64,000 bases of DNA from Rubrivirga marina (GCF_002283365.1 NZ_MQWD01000001.1:869694-933693); one strand, 5' to 3'; shown: positions 47,053 through 55,800, numbered from the stretch's first letter. Notes: generated by a model from the sequence alone, not told the origin. A program made the numbers and translations.

Positions 47053-47084
47053 CAAAAAACCCCGCGCCTCAAGCAGGCACGGGG
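47053..47084 (-). terminator. Riboswitch-controlled intrinsic terminator abutting the btuB start
   Basis: Minus strand: stem CCCCGTGCCT / AGGCGCGGGG with a GCTTG loop, then T6 and G, directly before the ATG. It is the likely off-switch of the B12 riboswitch; being next to the start codon it could block translation as well. Confidence 0.88.
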
Positions 47085-47154
47085 TCACGCGCGGGCCCAC
47101 GCAGTCGGGCCGACGTCGAGCTCACCGCGCCTCTGGTCCCGGAGGCGGTGGGGG

Positions 47155-47385
47155 GCGTCGCGCTCGGGCAGGTCTCCTGGCTCACGGCCCGGCCGACCGG
47201 CGGTGCCGGTCAGCGTGCGTCAGCTCCGCCCCGGCCTTCCCCTCACGAGAGAGTGGCAGCGGGCGTCACGGCCGACGGCGGGCCGCCTACAGTTGCGGGT
47301 ACAGCTCCGGACTTGCCGCGAACGGCGCACCGGATTCCCTTTTCATCCGCGCGGGGACGCGCGGAACCTGAGGCGGGGCGAAAGA
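47155..47385 (-). promoter_or_regulatory. Cobalamin riboswitch
   Basis: On the minus strand the conserved blocks occur in order: ATGAAAAGGGAATCCGGTG, AAGTCCGGAGCTGTACCCGC, AACTGTAGGCGG, and the B12 box GAGCCAGGAGACCTGCC at the 3' side. This is a full-length AdoCbl-type aptamer. The switch would repress btuB when cobalamin is bound. Aptamer and terminator are separated by about 70 nt. Boundaries are approximate. Confidence 0.95.
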
Positions 47386-47456
47386 GCAGGCCTCCAAGGT
47401 AGAGGCACGACGGGCTGGGCGTGACCCGGCCGCTCATCTTCACGCGCCGGCCCCCT

Positions 47457-47490
47457 CCGCCTCGGTGTCTCCGGGGAGCGACCGAGGCGG
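47457..47490. repeat. GC-rich intergenic palindrome, 14-nt-loop class
   Basis: CCGCCTCGGT / ACCGAGGCGG around a 14-nt loop (GTCTCCGGGGAGCG, with an inner CTCC/GGAG pair), 6 bp from the gltD stop. Confidence 0.93.
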
Positions 47491-47496
47491 GCGGCG

Positions 47497-48945
47497 TCAG
47501 GCGCGCGGGAGATCGCCGGCGCCCTTCGTCGGGAGCGGGGACGCGCCGCGGAGGTAGACGTCGACGGCGCGGGCGGCCTCGCGGCCCTCCGAGATGGCCC
47601 AGACCACGAGCGAGGCGCCGCGCTGGGCGTCGCCGGCCACGAACACGCCGTCCTCGGCCGTCGCGAACTCGGTCGCCTGGACGCGCCCGCGGCCGTCGAG
47701 GCCGACGCCCGTCTGCGCCGTGAGGGCCTCGGTCTCCGGCCCGGCGTAGCCGATGGCGATCACCACGAGGTCGGCGTTCCAGAAACGGTCGGTGCCGTCG
47801 ATCTCCTCGACGTGGAAGCCAGCGGAAAGATCGACCGTCGCGTCGAGCGTGCGGACGCGCTCGACGCGGCCGTCGCCGATGAACTCCTGGGCCGAGACGG
47901 ACCAGATCCGGTCGCCGCCCTCTTCGTGCGACGATGAGGTCGAGAGCGCCGGGCTTTGGAACGGCCACACCGACCCTCGCGGGACGCGCTCCGGCGGCCG
48001 CTCTGTGATCTGGAAGCTGACGATCGACACGGCCCCCTGACGATGCGCCACGCCGATGCAGTCCGACGCCGTGTCGCCGCCGCCGATGACGAGCACGCGC
48101 TTACCGGCCGCGCTGATCTCCGGCGCCTCGCAGTCGCCCGCGACGCACCGCGCGTGACTCGTGAGGTAGTCCCACGCCGTGTGGACCCCATCGAGGTCGC
48201 GGCCGGGCACGGGCAGGTCGTGGGCCCGTGTCGCGCCGGTCGCGATCACGACGGCGTCGTACGTCTCGCGGAGCTCGCCGTACGTCACGTCTCGGCCGAC
48301 CTCGACGCCGCACTCGAACGCGATGCCGGAGGCGCGCATCACGTCGATTCGACGCTCGACGACCTCCTTGCTCAGCTTGAAGTCCGGGACGCCGTACCGG
48401 AGGAGCCCGCCGGGACGGTCGTCGCGCTCGAACACCGTGACGGCGTGGCCGACCGTTGCGAGCTGGGCCGCCGCGGCGAGCCCGGCCGGACCGCTCCCGA
48501 TCACGGCCACGCGCTTTCCGGTCGGCGGGACGCCCGTGATCGGCTGGATCCAGCCCTCGTCGAACGCCTGCTCGCCGATCGTCCGCTCGATCTGCTCGAT
48601 CGTCACCGGCTCCTCGATGAGTCCCAGCACGCACGCCTGCTCGCACGGGGCCGGGCAGATCCGCCCCGTGAACTCCGGGAAGTTGTTCGTCCGGCTGAGG
48701 ACGTCGTACGCCTCTCGCCAGCGCCCGTCGCGGACGGCCTCGTTGAAGTCGGGGATCGGGTTGCCGAGCGGGCAGCCCGACTGGCAGAACGGGACGCCGC
48801 AGTCCATGCACCGCCGCGCCTGGACCGTGACCTCGGGCGCGAGGAGCGGGAGCTCGACGGGAAGGTTATCGGCCAGCCGCTCGTCGACGGCGCGGCGAGG
48901 CGCCGTGCGGCGCGGGAGCGAGAGGAAGTCGAACGTGCTGGACAT
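47497..48945 (-). CDS. gltD: Glutamate synthase (NADPH) small subunit
   Basis: A 482-residue flavoprotein that passes electrons from NADPH to the large subunit for glutamate synthesis from glutamine and 2-oxoglutarate. The N-terminal cysteines for two 4Fe-4S clusters are present (CMDCGVPFCQSGCPLGN and CPAPCEQACVLG). The FAD loop is VAVIGSGPAGLAAAA, the NADPH loop VLVIGGGDTASDC, and the C-terminal FAD motif GVFVAGDAQRGASLVV. The ATG chosen gives SSTFDFLSLPR, a usual GltD start. It lies downstream of gltB on the same strand, with about 315 bp of repeats between them. Confidence 0.95.
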   Translation of the reverse strand: MSSTFDFLSLPRRTAPRRAVDERLADNLPVELPLLAPEVTVQARRCMDCGVPFCQSGCPLGNPIPDFNEAVRDGRWREAYDVLSRTNNFPEFTGRICPAPCEQACVLGLIEEPVTIEQIERTIGEQAFDEGWIQPITGVPPTGKRVAVIGSGPAGLAAAAQLATVGHAVTVFERDDRPGGLLRYGVPDFKLSKEVVERRIDVMRASGIAFECGVEVGRDVTYGELRETYDAVVIATGATRAHDLPVPGRDLDGVHTAWDYLTSHARCVAGDCEAPEISAAGKRVLVIGGGDTASDCIGVAHRQGAVSIVSFQITERPPERVPRGSVWPFQSPALSTSSSHEEGGDRIWSVSAQEFIGDGRVERVRTLDATVDLSAGFHVEEIDGTDRFWNADLVVIAIGYAGPETEALTAQTGVGLDGRGRVQATEFATAEDGVFVAGDAQRGASLVVWAISEGREAARAVDVYLRGASPLPTKGAGDLPRA

Positions 48946-48963
48946 GGCGGTGCGGGTCGGTCG

Positions 48964-48979
48964 GCCTCGGCGCCGAGGC
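48964..48979. repeat. GC-rich palindrome, tight form
   Basis: GCCTCGGCGCCGAGGC, perfect, 18 bp upstream of the gltD start codon, an exception to the usual place after a stop. Confidence 0.88.
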
Positions 48980-49028
48980 GGGATGGGCTGGAGGCGTGTG
49001 GCGCGGATGGCGTCACCCTCTCCCCGTG

Positions 49029-49194
49029 TCATCCTGAGCGGAGCGGAGGGCGGAGCCCGGAGCGCAGTCGAAGGATCTCTGACGAGCGGGGCATCGATGC
49101 GAGCTTCGGTGACGGCCTGCGGCCTCATCGCACCAGAGACCCTTCGACTCGCGGAGCCTGTGCTGAGCCCAGCCGAAGTGCTCGCTCAGGAGGA
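49029..49194. repeat. Inverted-repeat element with TCATCCTGAGC ends, second copy
   Basis: Outer arms TCATCCTGAGC and GCTCAGGAGGA (one mismatch). Nested arms AGTCGAAGGATCTCT and AGAGACCCTTCGACT match at 14 of 15 positions. Same family as the element upstream of the M16 genes. Confidence 0.78.
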
Positions 49195-49221
49195 CGACGA
49201 GGGGGAGCGGTGCGAGAAGGG

Positions 49222-49255
49222 CCGCCTCGGTGGCCCCGGGGACCGACCGAGGCGG
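49222..49255. repeat. GC-rich intergenic palindrome, 14-nt-loop class
   Basis: CCGCCTCGGT / ACCGAGGCGG around a 14-nt loop (GGCCCCGGGGACCG), 6 bp from the gltB stop. Confidence 0.93.
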
Positions 49256-49261
49256 GCGGGG

Positions 49262-52200
49262 TCAGGCGTGTTGGGAGACGTCGGCGGGGGCGGCCGCCTC
49301 GGCGGTCGCGGCGGGGCGGTCGGGGGCGTGCTCGATGGGGGCACCGCCCTCGGCCATGAGCGCGCGGCGGTACTCCGTTGGGAAGACGAGGACGAACCGG
49401 CGGAGCGCGGCCGGCCAGTCGTCCAGAAGAATCCGGGCCGTCTCGCTGCCCGTCTCGGCCGCGTGCGCCTCGATGAGCTGGCGGAGCTCCTCGGCGTCTT
49501 CGGAGCCCCGCGCGACCGGCAGCAGGTCGACCGTCTCCGGGTTCACGCGCCGCGCGACGAACTGGCTGTCGAGGTCGAGCACGTACGCCTTCCCGCCGCT
49601 CATGCCGGCTCCGAAGTTGCGGCCCGTTGTGCCGAGGACGACCACGCGCCCGCCCGTCATGTACTCGCAGCCGTGGTCGCCCACGCCCTCCACGACAGCC
49701 GTCGCGCCGCTGTTGCGGACGGCGAACCGCTCGCCGGCTCGGCCCCGCGCGAAGAGCGCGCCCGAGGTCGCGCCGTAGAGCGCCACGTTCCCGATCAACA
49801 CCTGCTCACTCGGCACGAACCCGGCCTCGGCCGGCGGCACGACCACGAGCCGCGCGCCCGAGAGGCCCTTGCCCACGTAGTCGTTGGCGTCGCCTTCGAG
49901 GCGGATCGTGAGGCCCTGCGCGCCGAACGCGCCGAGGCTCTGCCCGGCCGAGCCGCGCGCCCGGACCACCACCGAGTTGTCGGCGAGGGGGGCGGCGCCG
50001 GCGACGGAGCGCCGCGCGAGCGCGCCGCTGAGCCGCGTGCCGAAGGCCCGGTCCGAGTTGCGGACGTCGAGCGCGGCCTCGGCCCGCTCGCCGCGGTCGA
50101 GGGCTTCGAGGATCGAGCGCCGTGCCTCCTGGCGGACGGCCGGCGAGACGGGGCCGCCCTGCGGGTTGTCCTCGAACGGCCGGAGGATCTCAGGTGTCTC
50201 GACCTCGGCGAGGACCGCGCCGAGGTCGAGCCCCGTGGCCGCGGCCGCGGGCGACGTCGTCAGGAGGTCGACGCGCCCGCGGGCCTCGGCCAGCGTCCGC
50301 AGCCCCAGAGCCGCCAGGATCTGGCGGGCCTCCTCGGCCACGAAATGGAAGTAGTTGACGACGCTCTCGGGCGTCCCCCGGAAGTGCGAGCGGAGCGTCT
50401 CGTCCTGCGTCGCGATGCCGACCGGGCACGCGTTGAGGTGGCACTTCCGCATCATGATGCAGCCCATCGCCACCAGCGGCGCCGTTGCGAAGCCGAACTC
50501 GTCGGCCCCGAGGAGCGCGCCGATCACCACGTCGCGGCCCGTCTTGAGATGGCCGTCGACTTCGAGCCGGACGCGCTGGCGGAGGCCGGTCGCGCGGAGG
50601 GCCTGCTGGACTTCCGCCAGCCCCAATTCCCACGGGAGGCCGGCGTGCGCGATCGACGTCTGCGCCGCCGCGCCCGTCCCGCCGTCCGAGCCCGAGACGA
50701 GGATCGTGTCGGCCCCGGCCTTGGCGACGCCCGCCGCGATCGTCCCAATGCCGGCCTCGGACACCAGCTTGACCGTCACGCGCGCCTCCGGGTTGACCGT
50801 CTTGAGGTCGAAGATGAGCTGGGCGAGGTCCTCGATGGAGTAGATGTCGTGGTGCGGCGGCGGCGACACGAGCCCGACGCCGGGCGTCGCGTGGCGCGCC
50901 TTCGCGATCGGCCCGACCACCTTGAAGCCCGGCAGCTGGCCGCCTTCGCCGGGCTTGGCGCCCTGGGCCATCTTGATCTGGATCTCGTCGGCCGTGCCCA
51001 AATACTCGGCCGTCACGCCGAAGCGGCCCGAGGCGATCTGCTTGATCCGGCTGCGGGCCGGGTTCGAGGCCGGGTAGCGCTCCGGCGACTCGCCGCCTTC
51101 GCCCGTGTTGCTCTTGCCGCCGAGCCGGTTCATGGCGACGGCCAGCGTCTCGTGGGCCTCCTTCGAGATCGACCCGTACGACATCGCGCCCGTCTTGAAC
51201 CGCGTCACGATGTCGCCCCACGGCTCCACCTCGTCCGTGTCAACGGGTGTTTCGGCATGGACGAAGTCCAGCAGACTGCGGAGCGTCGAACGCCGCCGCG
51301 AGAGGTCGTCGACAGAGGTGGAGAAGGCGGTGAACGAGACGTAGCGCCCGGCGTCCTCGTCGTCGGCGCGGACGGCCTGCTGGAGGCGGACGATGGCCTC
51401 GGGGCCCCACGCGTGGCGCTCGCCGCCCCGGCGCCACTGGTAGCGCCCTCCGACGTCGAGCCCGTTCTCAAAAGGGACCTGTGCGTGGCGCTGGCGGAGC
51501 TCGGCCTCCAGATCCGCGAACGTCGCGCCGCCGATGCGCGACGGCGTCCCGGCGAACGCCGCCTCGACGACCTCGTCGGCCAGGCCAAGGGCCTCGAAGA
51601 TCTGGGCGCCCTGGTAGCTGCGGAGCGTCGAGATGCCCATCTTCGAGAGCACCTTCAGGAGCCCCTTGCCGATGGCCTTGACGGTGCGCGCGACGGCCTC
51701 GTCCGGTGTGCCCTCGACGTGCCCCGCCTCGGCCAGCCAGCGGACCGTGTCGACGAGGAGCGTCGGGCAGACGGCCGAGGCGCCGTAGCCGACGAGCGCG
51801 GCGACGTGGTGGACCTCCCGGGCCTCGCCGGTCTCGACCACGAGCTCGGCGAACGTCCGCAGCCCGCGCCGGATCAGCCCGTGGTGGACCGCGCCGACGG
51901 CCAGCAGCGCCGGGATCGGCGCGCGCTCGGCGTTCGCGGCGGAGTCCGACAGGATGAGAATCGAGGACCGCTGCTCGATGGCCGAGGCGGCCTCGGTCAC
52001 GAGGCGGGCGACGCCGTCGGCGAGCGTCTCGTCGGGGCCGAGCGTCGCGTCGAGCGTGGCCGTCCGGAACGCCGGGTCGCGGTCGCCGAAGGCGCGGACG
52101 CGGGCGAGGTCGTCGGGTGTCAACACCGGCTGCTCGAGGCGGAGGCGCCGGCACAACTCGGGCCCGGGCTCGAGCACGTTCTGCGCCTCGCCGAGGTGCG

Positions 52201-53797
52201 TGATCAGCGACGTCACCAACTCCTCGCGGATCGCGTCGAGCGGCGGGTTCGTGACCTGCGCGAACCGCTGGCGGAACCGGTCGAAGAGGAGCCGCGGGCG
52301 GTCGGAGAGGGCTGCGATCGGCGTGTCGTCGCCCATCGACCCGAGGGCCTCCTTGCCGTCGCCGGCCATCGGCGGGATGAGGAGGCCGAGGTCCTCCTGC
52401 GTGTAGCCGTAGAGCCGGAGCCGCTCCTCGAAGCTCAGGCCGTCGTTGGCCACAGCGGCCTCGGCCTCGTCGTGGAGGTCGCCGAGGCGGACGAGGCTGC
52501 GGGCGAGCCACGCGTCGTACGGCGCGTCGGTGGCGAGGCCGGCCTTGATCTCCTTGTCGCTCACGATCCGCCCCTCGTCCAGGTTGAGGAGGAGCATCTT
52601 CCCCGGCTCCAGCCGCCCCTTCTCGACGATCGTCGCCGGGTCGAGGTCGAGCACGCCGGTCTCGGACGAGAGGACCACGAGCCCGTCGGAGGTCACGGTG
52701 TAGCGCGACGGGCGGAGGCCGTTGCGGTCGAGGACAGCACCGAGGGTCGAGCCGTCGGTGAACTGGATGGTGGCCGGGCCGTCCCACGGCTCGAGGGCGC
52801 AGGCGAACGCCTCGTAGAAGGCCCGCCGCGCGGGGTCCATGTCGGGCGCGTGCTCCCAGGCCTCGGGCACGAGCGCCATGATGGCCTGCGGCAGCGGCCA
52901 GCCGGCGTGGACGAGCAGCTCGAGCGCGCCGTCGAGCGACTTCGAGTCCGAGTCGCGGTCGTCGAGCGTGGGCAGGACGTCCTTCAGCCGTCGCCCGAAG
53001 GCCGACGAGAAGAACGCGGCCTCGCGCGCGCGCCACGCGTTCCGGTTGCCGAGAACCGTGTTGATCTCGCCGTTGTGGCACAGCGTCCGGAACGGCTGCG
53101 CGAGCGGCCACTGCGGCATCGTGTTCGTCGAGAACCGCGAGTGGACCATCGCGAGGGCGCTCTTGAAGCGCGGGTCGCGGAGGTCGGGGTAGAACGCCGC
53201 CAGCTGGGCGGGCGTCAGCATCCCCTTGTACGTCGTCGTCCGCGACGAGAACGACACGACGGCGAACGGGTCGGCGAACGTCGCCTCGCGCTCGATCCGG
53301 CGGCGGGCGATGTAGAGGGCCCGCTCGACGTCGGCCCCCCGCTCGACGCCGTCGGGCCGGGCGACGACAGCCTGCACCACGACCGGCTGCGACTGGCGCG
53401 CGATGGGCCCGGGCACGTCGGCCTCGGTGGGCACCTCGCGCCACCACAGCAGCGGGATCCGCTCCTCTAGGAGGATCCGCTCGACGAGGGCACGGCCTTC
53501 GGCGACGGCGTCCTCCGGAAGGAAGAGCATGGCGAGGGCGTAGTCGCCCTGGGCCGGGAGCTCGACGCCCGCCTCCTCGGCGATCGAGCAGAGGAAGGCG
53601 TCGGGGAGCTGGACCGTGATGCCGCAGCCGTCGCCAGTCTGTCCGTCGGCCCCGATCGCCCCGCGATGGTCAAGGCGCACCAGGATCTCCAGCCCCTGCG
53701 TCACGATCGCGTGCGACGGCAGATTGGTCAGCGTGGCGACGAACCCGACGCCACACGCGTCGTGGTGGTCGGCGGGCGAATAGAGCGTGCGCGACAT
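49262..53797 (-). CDS. gltB: Glutamate synthase (NADPH) large subunit
   Basis: A 1511-residue enzyme making two glutamates from glutamine and 2-oxoglutarate with GltD. The Ntn-type amidotransferase nucleophile is Cys15 (HHDACGVGF), exposed after cleavage of a short propeptide. Further blocks are HSRFSTNTMPQWPLAQP, the FMN domain (PGEGGQLPGFKV, SPPPHHDIYSIEDLAQLI, GSDGGTGAAAQTSI), the 3Fe-4S cysteines in CIMMRKCHLNACPVG, and the C-terminal beta-helix (YDxGxGL-type repeats, GGRVVVLGTTGRNF). The length is normal. The leader is pyrimidine-rich (CCACTCCCCTCCTGCC). The upstream region holds several dyads. Confidence 0.96.
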   Translation of the reverse strand: MSRTLYSPADHHDACGVGFVATLTNLPSHAIVTQGLEILVRLDHRGAIGADGQTGDGCGITVQLPDAFLCSIAEEAGVELPAQGDYALAMLFLPEDAVAEGRALVERILLEERIPLLWWREVPTEADVPGPIARQSQPVVVQAVVARPDGVERGADVERALYIARRRIEREATFADPFAVVSFSSRTTTYKGMLTPAQLAAFYPDLRDPRFKSALAMVHSRFSTNTMPQWPLAQPFRTLCHNGEINTVLGNRNAWRAREAAFFSSAFGRRLKDVLPTLDDRDSDSKSLDGALELLVHAGWPLPQAIMALVPEAWEHAPDMDPARRAFYEAFACALEPWDGPATIQFTDGSTLGAVLDRNGLRPSRYTVTSDGLVVLSSETGVLDLDPATIVEKGRLEPGKMLLLNLDEGRIVSDKEIKAGLATDAPYDAWLARSLVRLGDLHDEAEAAVANDGLSFEERLRLYGYTQEDLGLLIPPMAGDGKEALGSMGDDTPIAALSDRPRLLFDRFRQRFAQVTNPPLDAIREELVTSLITHLGEAQNVLEPGPELCRRLRLEQPVLTPDDLARVRAFGDRDPAFRTATLDATLGPDETLADGVARLVTEAASAIEQRSSILILSDSAANAERAPIPALLAVGAVHHGLIRRGLRTFAELVVETGEAREVHHVAALVGYGASAVCPTLLVDTVRWLAEAGHVEGTPDEAVARTVKAIGKGLLKVLSKMGISTLRSYQGAQIFEALGLADEVVEAAFAGTPSRIGGATFADLEAELRQRHAQVPFENGLDVGGRYQWRRGGERHAWGPEAIVRLQQAVRADDEDAGRYVSFTAFSTSVDDLSRRRSTLRSLLDFVHAETPVDTDEVEPWGDIVTRFKTGAMSYGSISKEAHETLAVAMNRLGGKSNTGEGGESPERYPASNPARSRIKQIASGRFGVTAEYLGTADEIQIKMAQGAKPGEGGQLPGFKVVGPIAKARHATPGVGLVSPPPHHDIYSIEDLAQLIFDLKTVNPEARVTVKLVSEAGIGTIAAGVAKAGADTILVSGSDGGTGAAAQTSIAHAGLPWELGLAEVQQALRATGLRQRVRLEVDGHLKTGRDVVIGALLGADEFGFATAPLVAMGCIMMRKCHLNACPVGIATQDETLRSHFRGTPESVVNYFHFVAEEARQILAALGLRTLAEARGRVDLLTTSPAAAATGLDLGAVLAEVETPEILRPFEDNPQGGPVSPAVRQEARRSILEALDRGERAEAALDVRNSDRAFGTRLSGALARRSVAGAAPLADNSVVVRARGSAGQSLGAFGAQGLTIRLEGDANDYVGKGLSGARLVVVPPAEAGFVPSEQVLIGNVALYGATSGALFARGRAGERFAVRNSGATAVVEGVGDHGCEYMTGGRVVVLGTTGRNFGAGMSGGKAYVLDLDSQFVARRVNPETVDLLPVARGSEDAEELRQLIEAHAAETGSETARILLDDWPAALRRFVLVFPTEYRRALMAEGGAPIEHAPDRPAATAEAAAPADVSQHA

Positions 53798-53953
53798 GGC
53801 AGGAGGGGAGTGGAAGGAGCGCGCACGCCGAGGGCCGTCACCCCTCGCTCCGTCTCCCGGGGGCCCTCCTCTGGCGGACCGTGAAGACGAGGCGAACGCG
53901 CTCCGCAAGTAGGGTCCGAATCGCGCCAAGCGCCATAGTTTCCGAAGGTTGGA

Positions 53954-53979
53954 AGTGCTTCCGGTCAGACGGAAGCGCT
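53954..53979. promoter_or_regulatory. Hairpin or operator in the gltB leader
   Basis: Arms AGTGCTTCCG / CGGAAGCGCT (one G-U) around GTCAGA; on the plus strand T-rich sequence follows. No plus-strand gene ends here, so it is more likely an operator or 5'-UTR structure of gltB. Confidence 0.5.
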
Positions 53980-54007
53980 TTTATTCTCTATCTTACATTA
54001 TTGATTT

Positions 54008-54030
54008 AGGCATTTGCAAATCGAATGCCT
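54008..54030. promoter_or_regulatory. Inverted repeat AGGCATT-N9-AATGCCT upstream of gltB
   Basis: Perfect 7-bp arms with a 9-bp AT-rich spacer, in the AT-rich island. The shape fits a dimeric repressor or activator site. Confidence 0.45.
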
Positions 54031-54272
54031 CATCTCGTGAGGCGTTCGCCGTCCTGTGGGGAAGACGAACCGCCGTGATAGAGTCCCGCGGTGCCGGCTG
54101 CACTCCGGGTTAGGGTGGGATTCCGCCCGCCCAGGCGTCGGTGCGGGGCCCTCGGCGGTGCTACCGAGGTGGGGTTGGGGCTTCCGCTGCGAAGGCCGCG
54201 CTGCAGGCCGCCGTCGTCCTGGGGAGCATCGCGGCGATGGCGTCGGCGTCATCCGCCGTCCTTCTCCGGACG

Positions 54273-55631
54273 TCAGTCGACCCAGATCGTCTTGGCGTTG
54301 ACGAAGGCGTGGATGCCCTGCCGCGCGAGCTCGCGGCCGTAGCCCGAGACGCCGATGCCGCCGAACGGAAGATTCGGGTGGCTCTTCGTCATCTCGTTCA
54401 CGAACACGGCGCCGGACCGGATCTCGCGTGCCAGCCGCTCTCCCTTGGCCGCGTCCCGCGTCCACACGCTCCCGCCGAGCCCGAACGGCGTCGCGTTCGC
54501 CAGGCGGACCGCGTCGTCGGCGTCCTCGGCCGTGACGAGCGACGCGACGGGGCCGAAGATCTCCTCGTCGAACGCCGGGCTGCCCTCCGTCACGTTCCCG
54601 AGGACGGTCGGCGGGTAGTAGAAGCCGGTGCCGTCGGGGATCGCGCCGCCCGTGAGGATGTCCGCGCCCGCCTCGGCGGCCCGCTCGACCTGCTCCTGAA
54701 TGCCCTCGCGGGCCTTGCCGTTCACGAGCGGCCCGAGGTCCACGTCGCACATCGGGTCGCCGACGGTGAGCGCCTCCATCCGCTCGACGAACCGGCGCGT
54801 GTACGCCTCCGCGATCGGCTTCTCGAGGATGAACCGCTTGGCCGCGATGCACGACTGGCCGTTGTTCTGCACGCGGGCCGTCACGCCCGTCTCGACGGCC
54901 GCGTCGAGGTCGGCGTCGGCCAGCACCACGAACGCGTCGGACCCGCCGAGCTCCAGCACGGACGGCTTGAGCGCCTCGCCCGCCGCCTTCCCGACCGCGC
55001 GGCCGGCCGTCTCGGAGCCCGTCAGCGTGACGGCCCGGATCCGGTCGTCGGCGATGGCATCCGCCGCCTGGTCGTGGTCGATGACGAGGTGCTGGAAGAC
55101 GCCCTCGGCGAAGCCCGCCTCGGCGAACAGCTCGGCCATCCGGTCGCCGCACCCGAGGACGGCCTCGGCGTGCTTCAGAATCCCCACGCCGCCGGCCATG
55201 ACGGTCGGCGCGGCGAAGCGGAAGGCCTGCCAGAACGGGAAGTTCCACGGCATGATGGCGAGGACCGGCCCCAGCGGCTCGTAGGCCACGAAGCTTCTCG
55301 ACGCCTCCGTCTCACGCACCTCGTCCGCCAGGAAGCGCTCGGCGTGCTCGGCGTAGTAGCGGCAGACCCAGGCGCACTTTTTCGCTTCGGCGACGGCCTG
55401 GTCGAGCGGCTTGCCCATCTCGGTCGTCATGAGGCGGCCGAGGGCGTCGGCACCGTCTTCCAGCAGGTCGGCCAGCCGGCGCATGGCCTCCGCGCGCTGG
55501 CCGAAGGCCGACCGGCGGTGTGCCTCGAAGGCGTCGGCGGCCCGGTCGAGCGCCGCGTCGAGGTCGGCGTCGGAGGCGGTCTCGTAGTGGGCGATCTCGG
55601 CCTCGGTGGCCGGGTTGACGGTGGTCGGCAT
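54273..55631 (-). CDS. Aldehyde dehydrogenase, succinate-semialdehyde dehydrogenase type
   Basis: A 452-residue NAD(P)-dependent aldehyde dehydrogenase. VLAIMPWNFPFWQAFR, TLTGSETAGRAVG, catalytic Glu in VLELGGSDAF and catalytic Cys in NNGQSCIAAKRFIL are all present, as is FDEEIFGPVASL. The sequence (KPLDQAVAEAKKCAW) and short length are typical of the GabD/Sad-like group that oxidises succinate semialdehyde to succinate. No GABA transaminase is adjacent. It is transcribed toward gltB; rnc is divergent. The leader is CGCCCCCTGCGCTCGCTCCC, C-rich. Confidence 0.92.
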   Translation of the reverse strand: MPTTVNPATEAEIAHYETASDADLDAALDRAADAFEAHRRSAFGQRAEAMRRLADLLEDGADALGRLMTTEMGKPLDQAVAEAKKCAWVCRYYAEHAERFLADEVRETEASRSFVAYEPLGPVLAIMPWNFPFWQAFRFAAPTVMAGGVGILKHAEAVLGCGDRMAELFAEAGFAEGVFQHLVIDHDQAADAIADDRIRAVTLTGSETAGRAVGKAAGEALKPSVLELGGSDAFVVLADADLDAAVETGVTARVQNNGQSCIAAKRFILEKPIAEAYTRRFVERMEALTVGDPMCDVDLGPLVNGKAREGIQEQVERAAEAGADILTGGAIPDGTGFYYPPTVLGNVTEGSPAFDEEIFGPVASLVTAEDADDAVRLANATPFGLGGSVWTRDAAKGERLAREIRSGAVFVNEMTKSHPNLPFGGIGVSGYGRELARQGIHAFVNAKTIWVD

Positions 55632-55800
55632 GGGAGCGAGCGCAGGGGGCGAGTGGACGAGTCACGGGCGGATAGGCTCCGCGGACGGACCGTCCCTGGG
55701 CCCCATCTTCTGGGGTGCGGCGCCGGCACATGAAAACCCGGCCCCCTCGGTTGCCGAAGTTGGCGGAGATAGGGAGATTCCGGGTCCGCCCGCGTTGCCC

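Larger units (their letters stand above)
48946..49261. other. Repeat-filled spacer between gltB and gltD
   Basis: About 315 bp with two GC-rich palindromes and one TCATCCTGAGC-type inverted repeat, no gene. Unusually long for a gltBD spacer, so either an insertion within the operon or separate transcription of gltD. Confidence 0.6.
53798..54272. other. gltB upstream region with an AT-rich island and dyads
   Basis: About 475 bp without a gene. An AT-rich stretch near 53980-54020 stands out in the otherwise GC-rich DNA and probably contains the gltB promoter (minus strand). Near it are three dyads: a 10-bp hairpin, an AGGCATT/AATGCCT inverted repeat and a GCCTCA/TGAGGC hairpin. A further weak CCTCGG/CCGAGG dyad lies at about 54150-54168. 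Confidence 0.6.

Noticed and set aside
48179-53470. Very long open frame antisense to gltB and gltD (about 1760 codons)
   Set aside because: A shadow of GC-rich coding on the other strand: composition is Arg/Ala/Val/Asp-biased with no domain, and the opposite strand encodes an unmistakable glutamate synthase.
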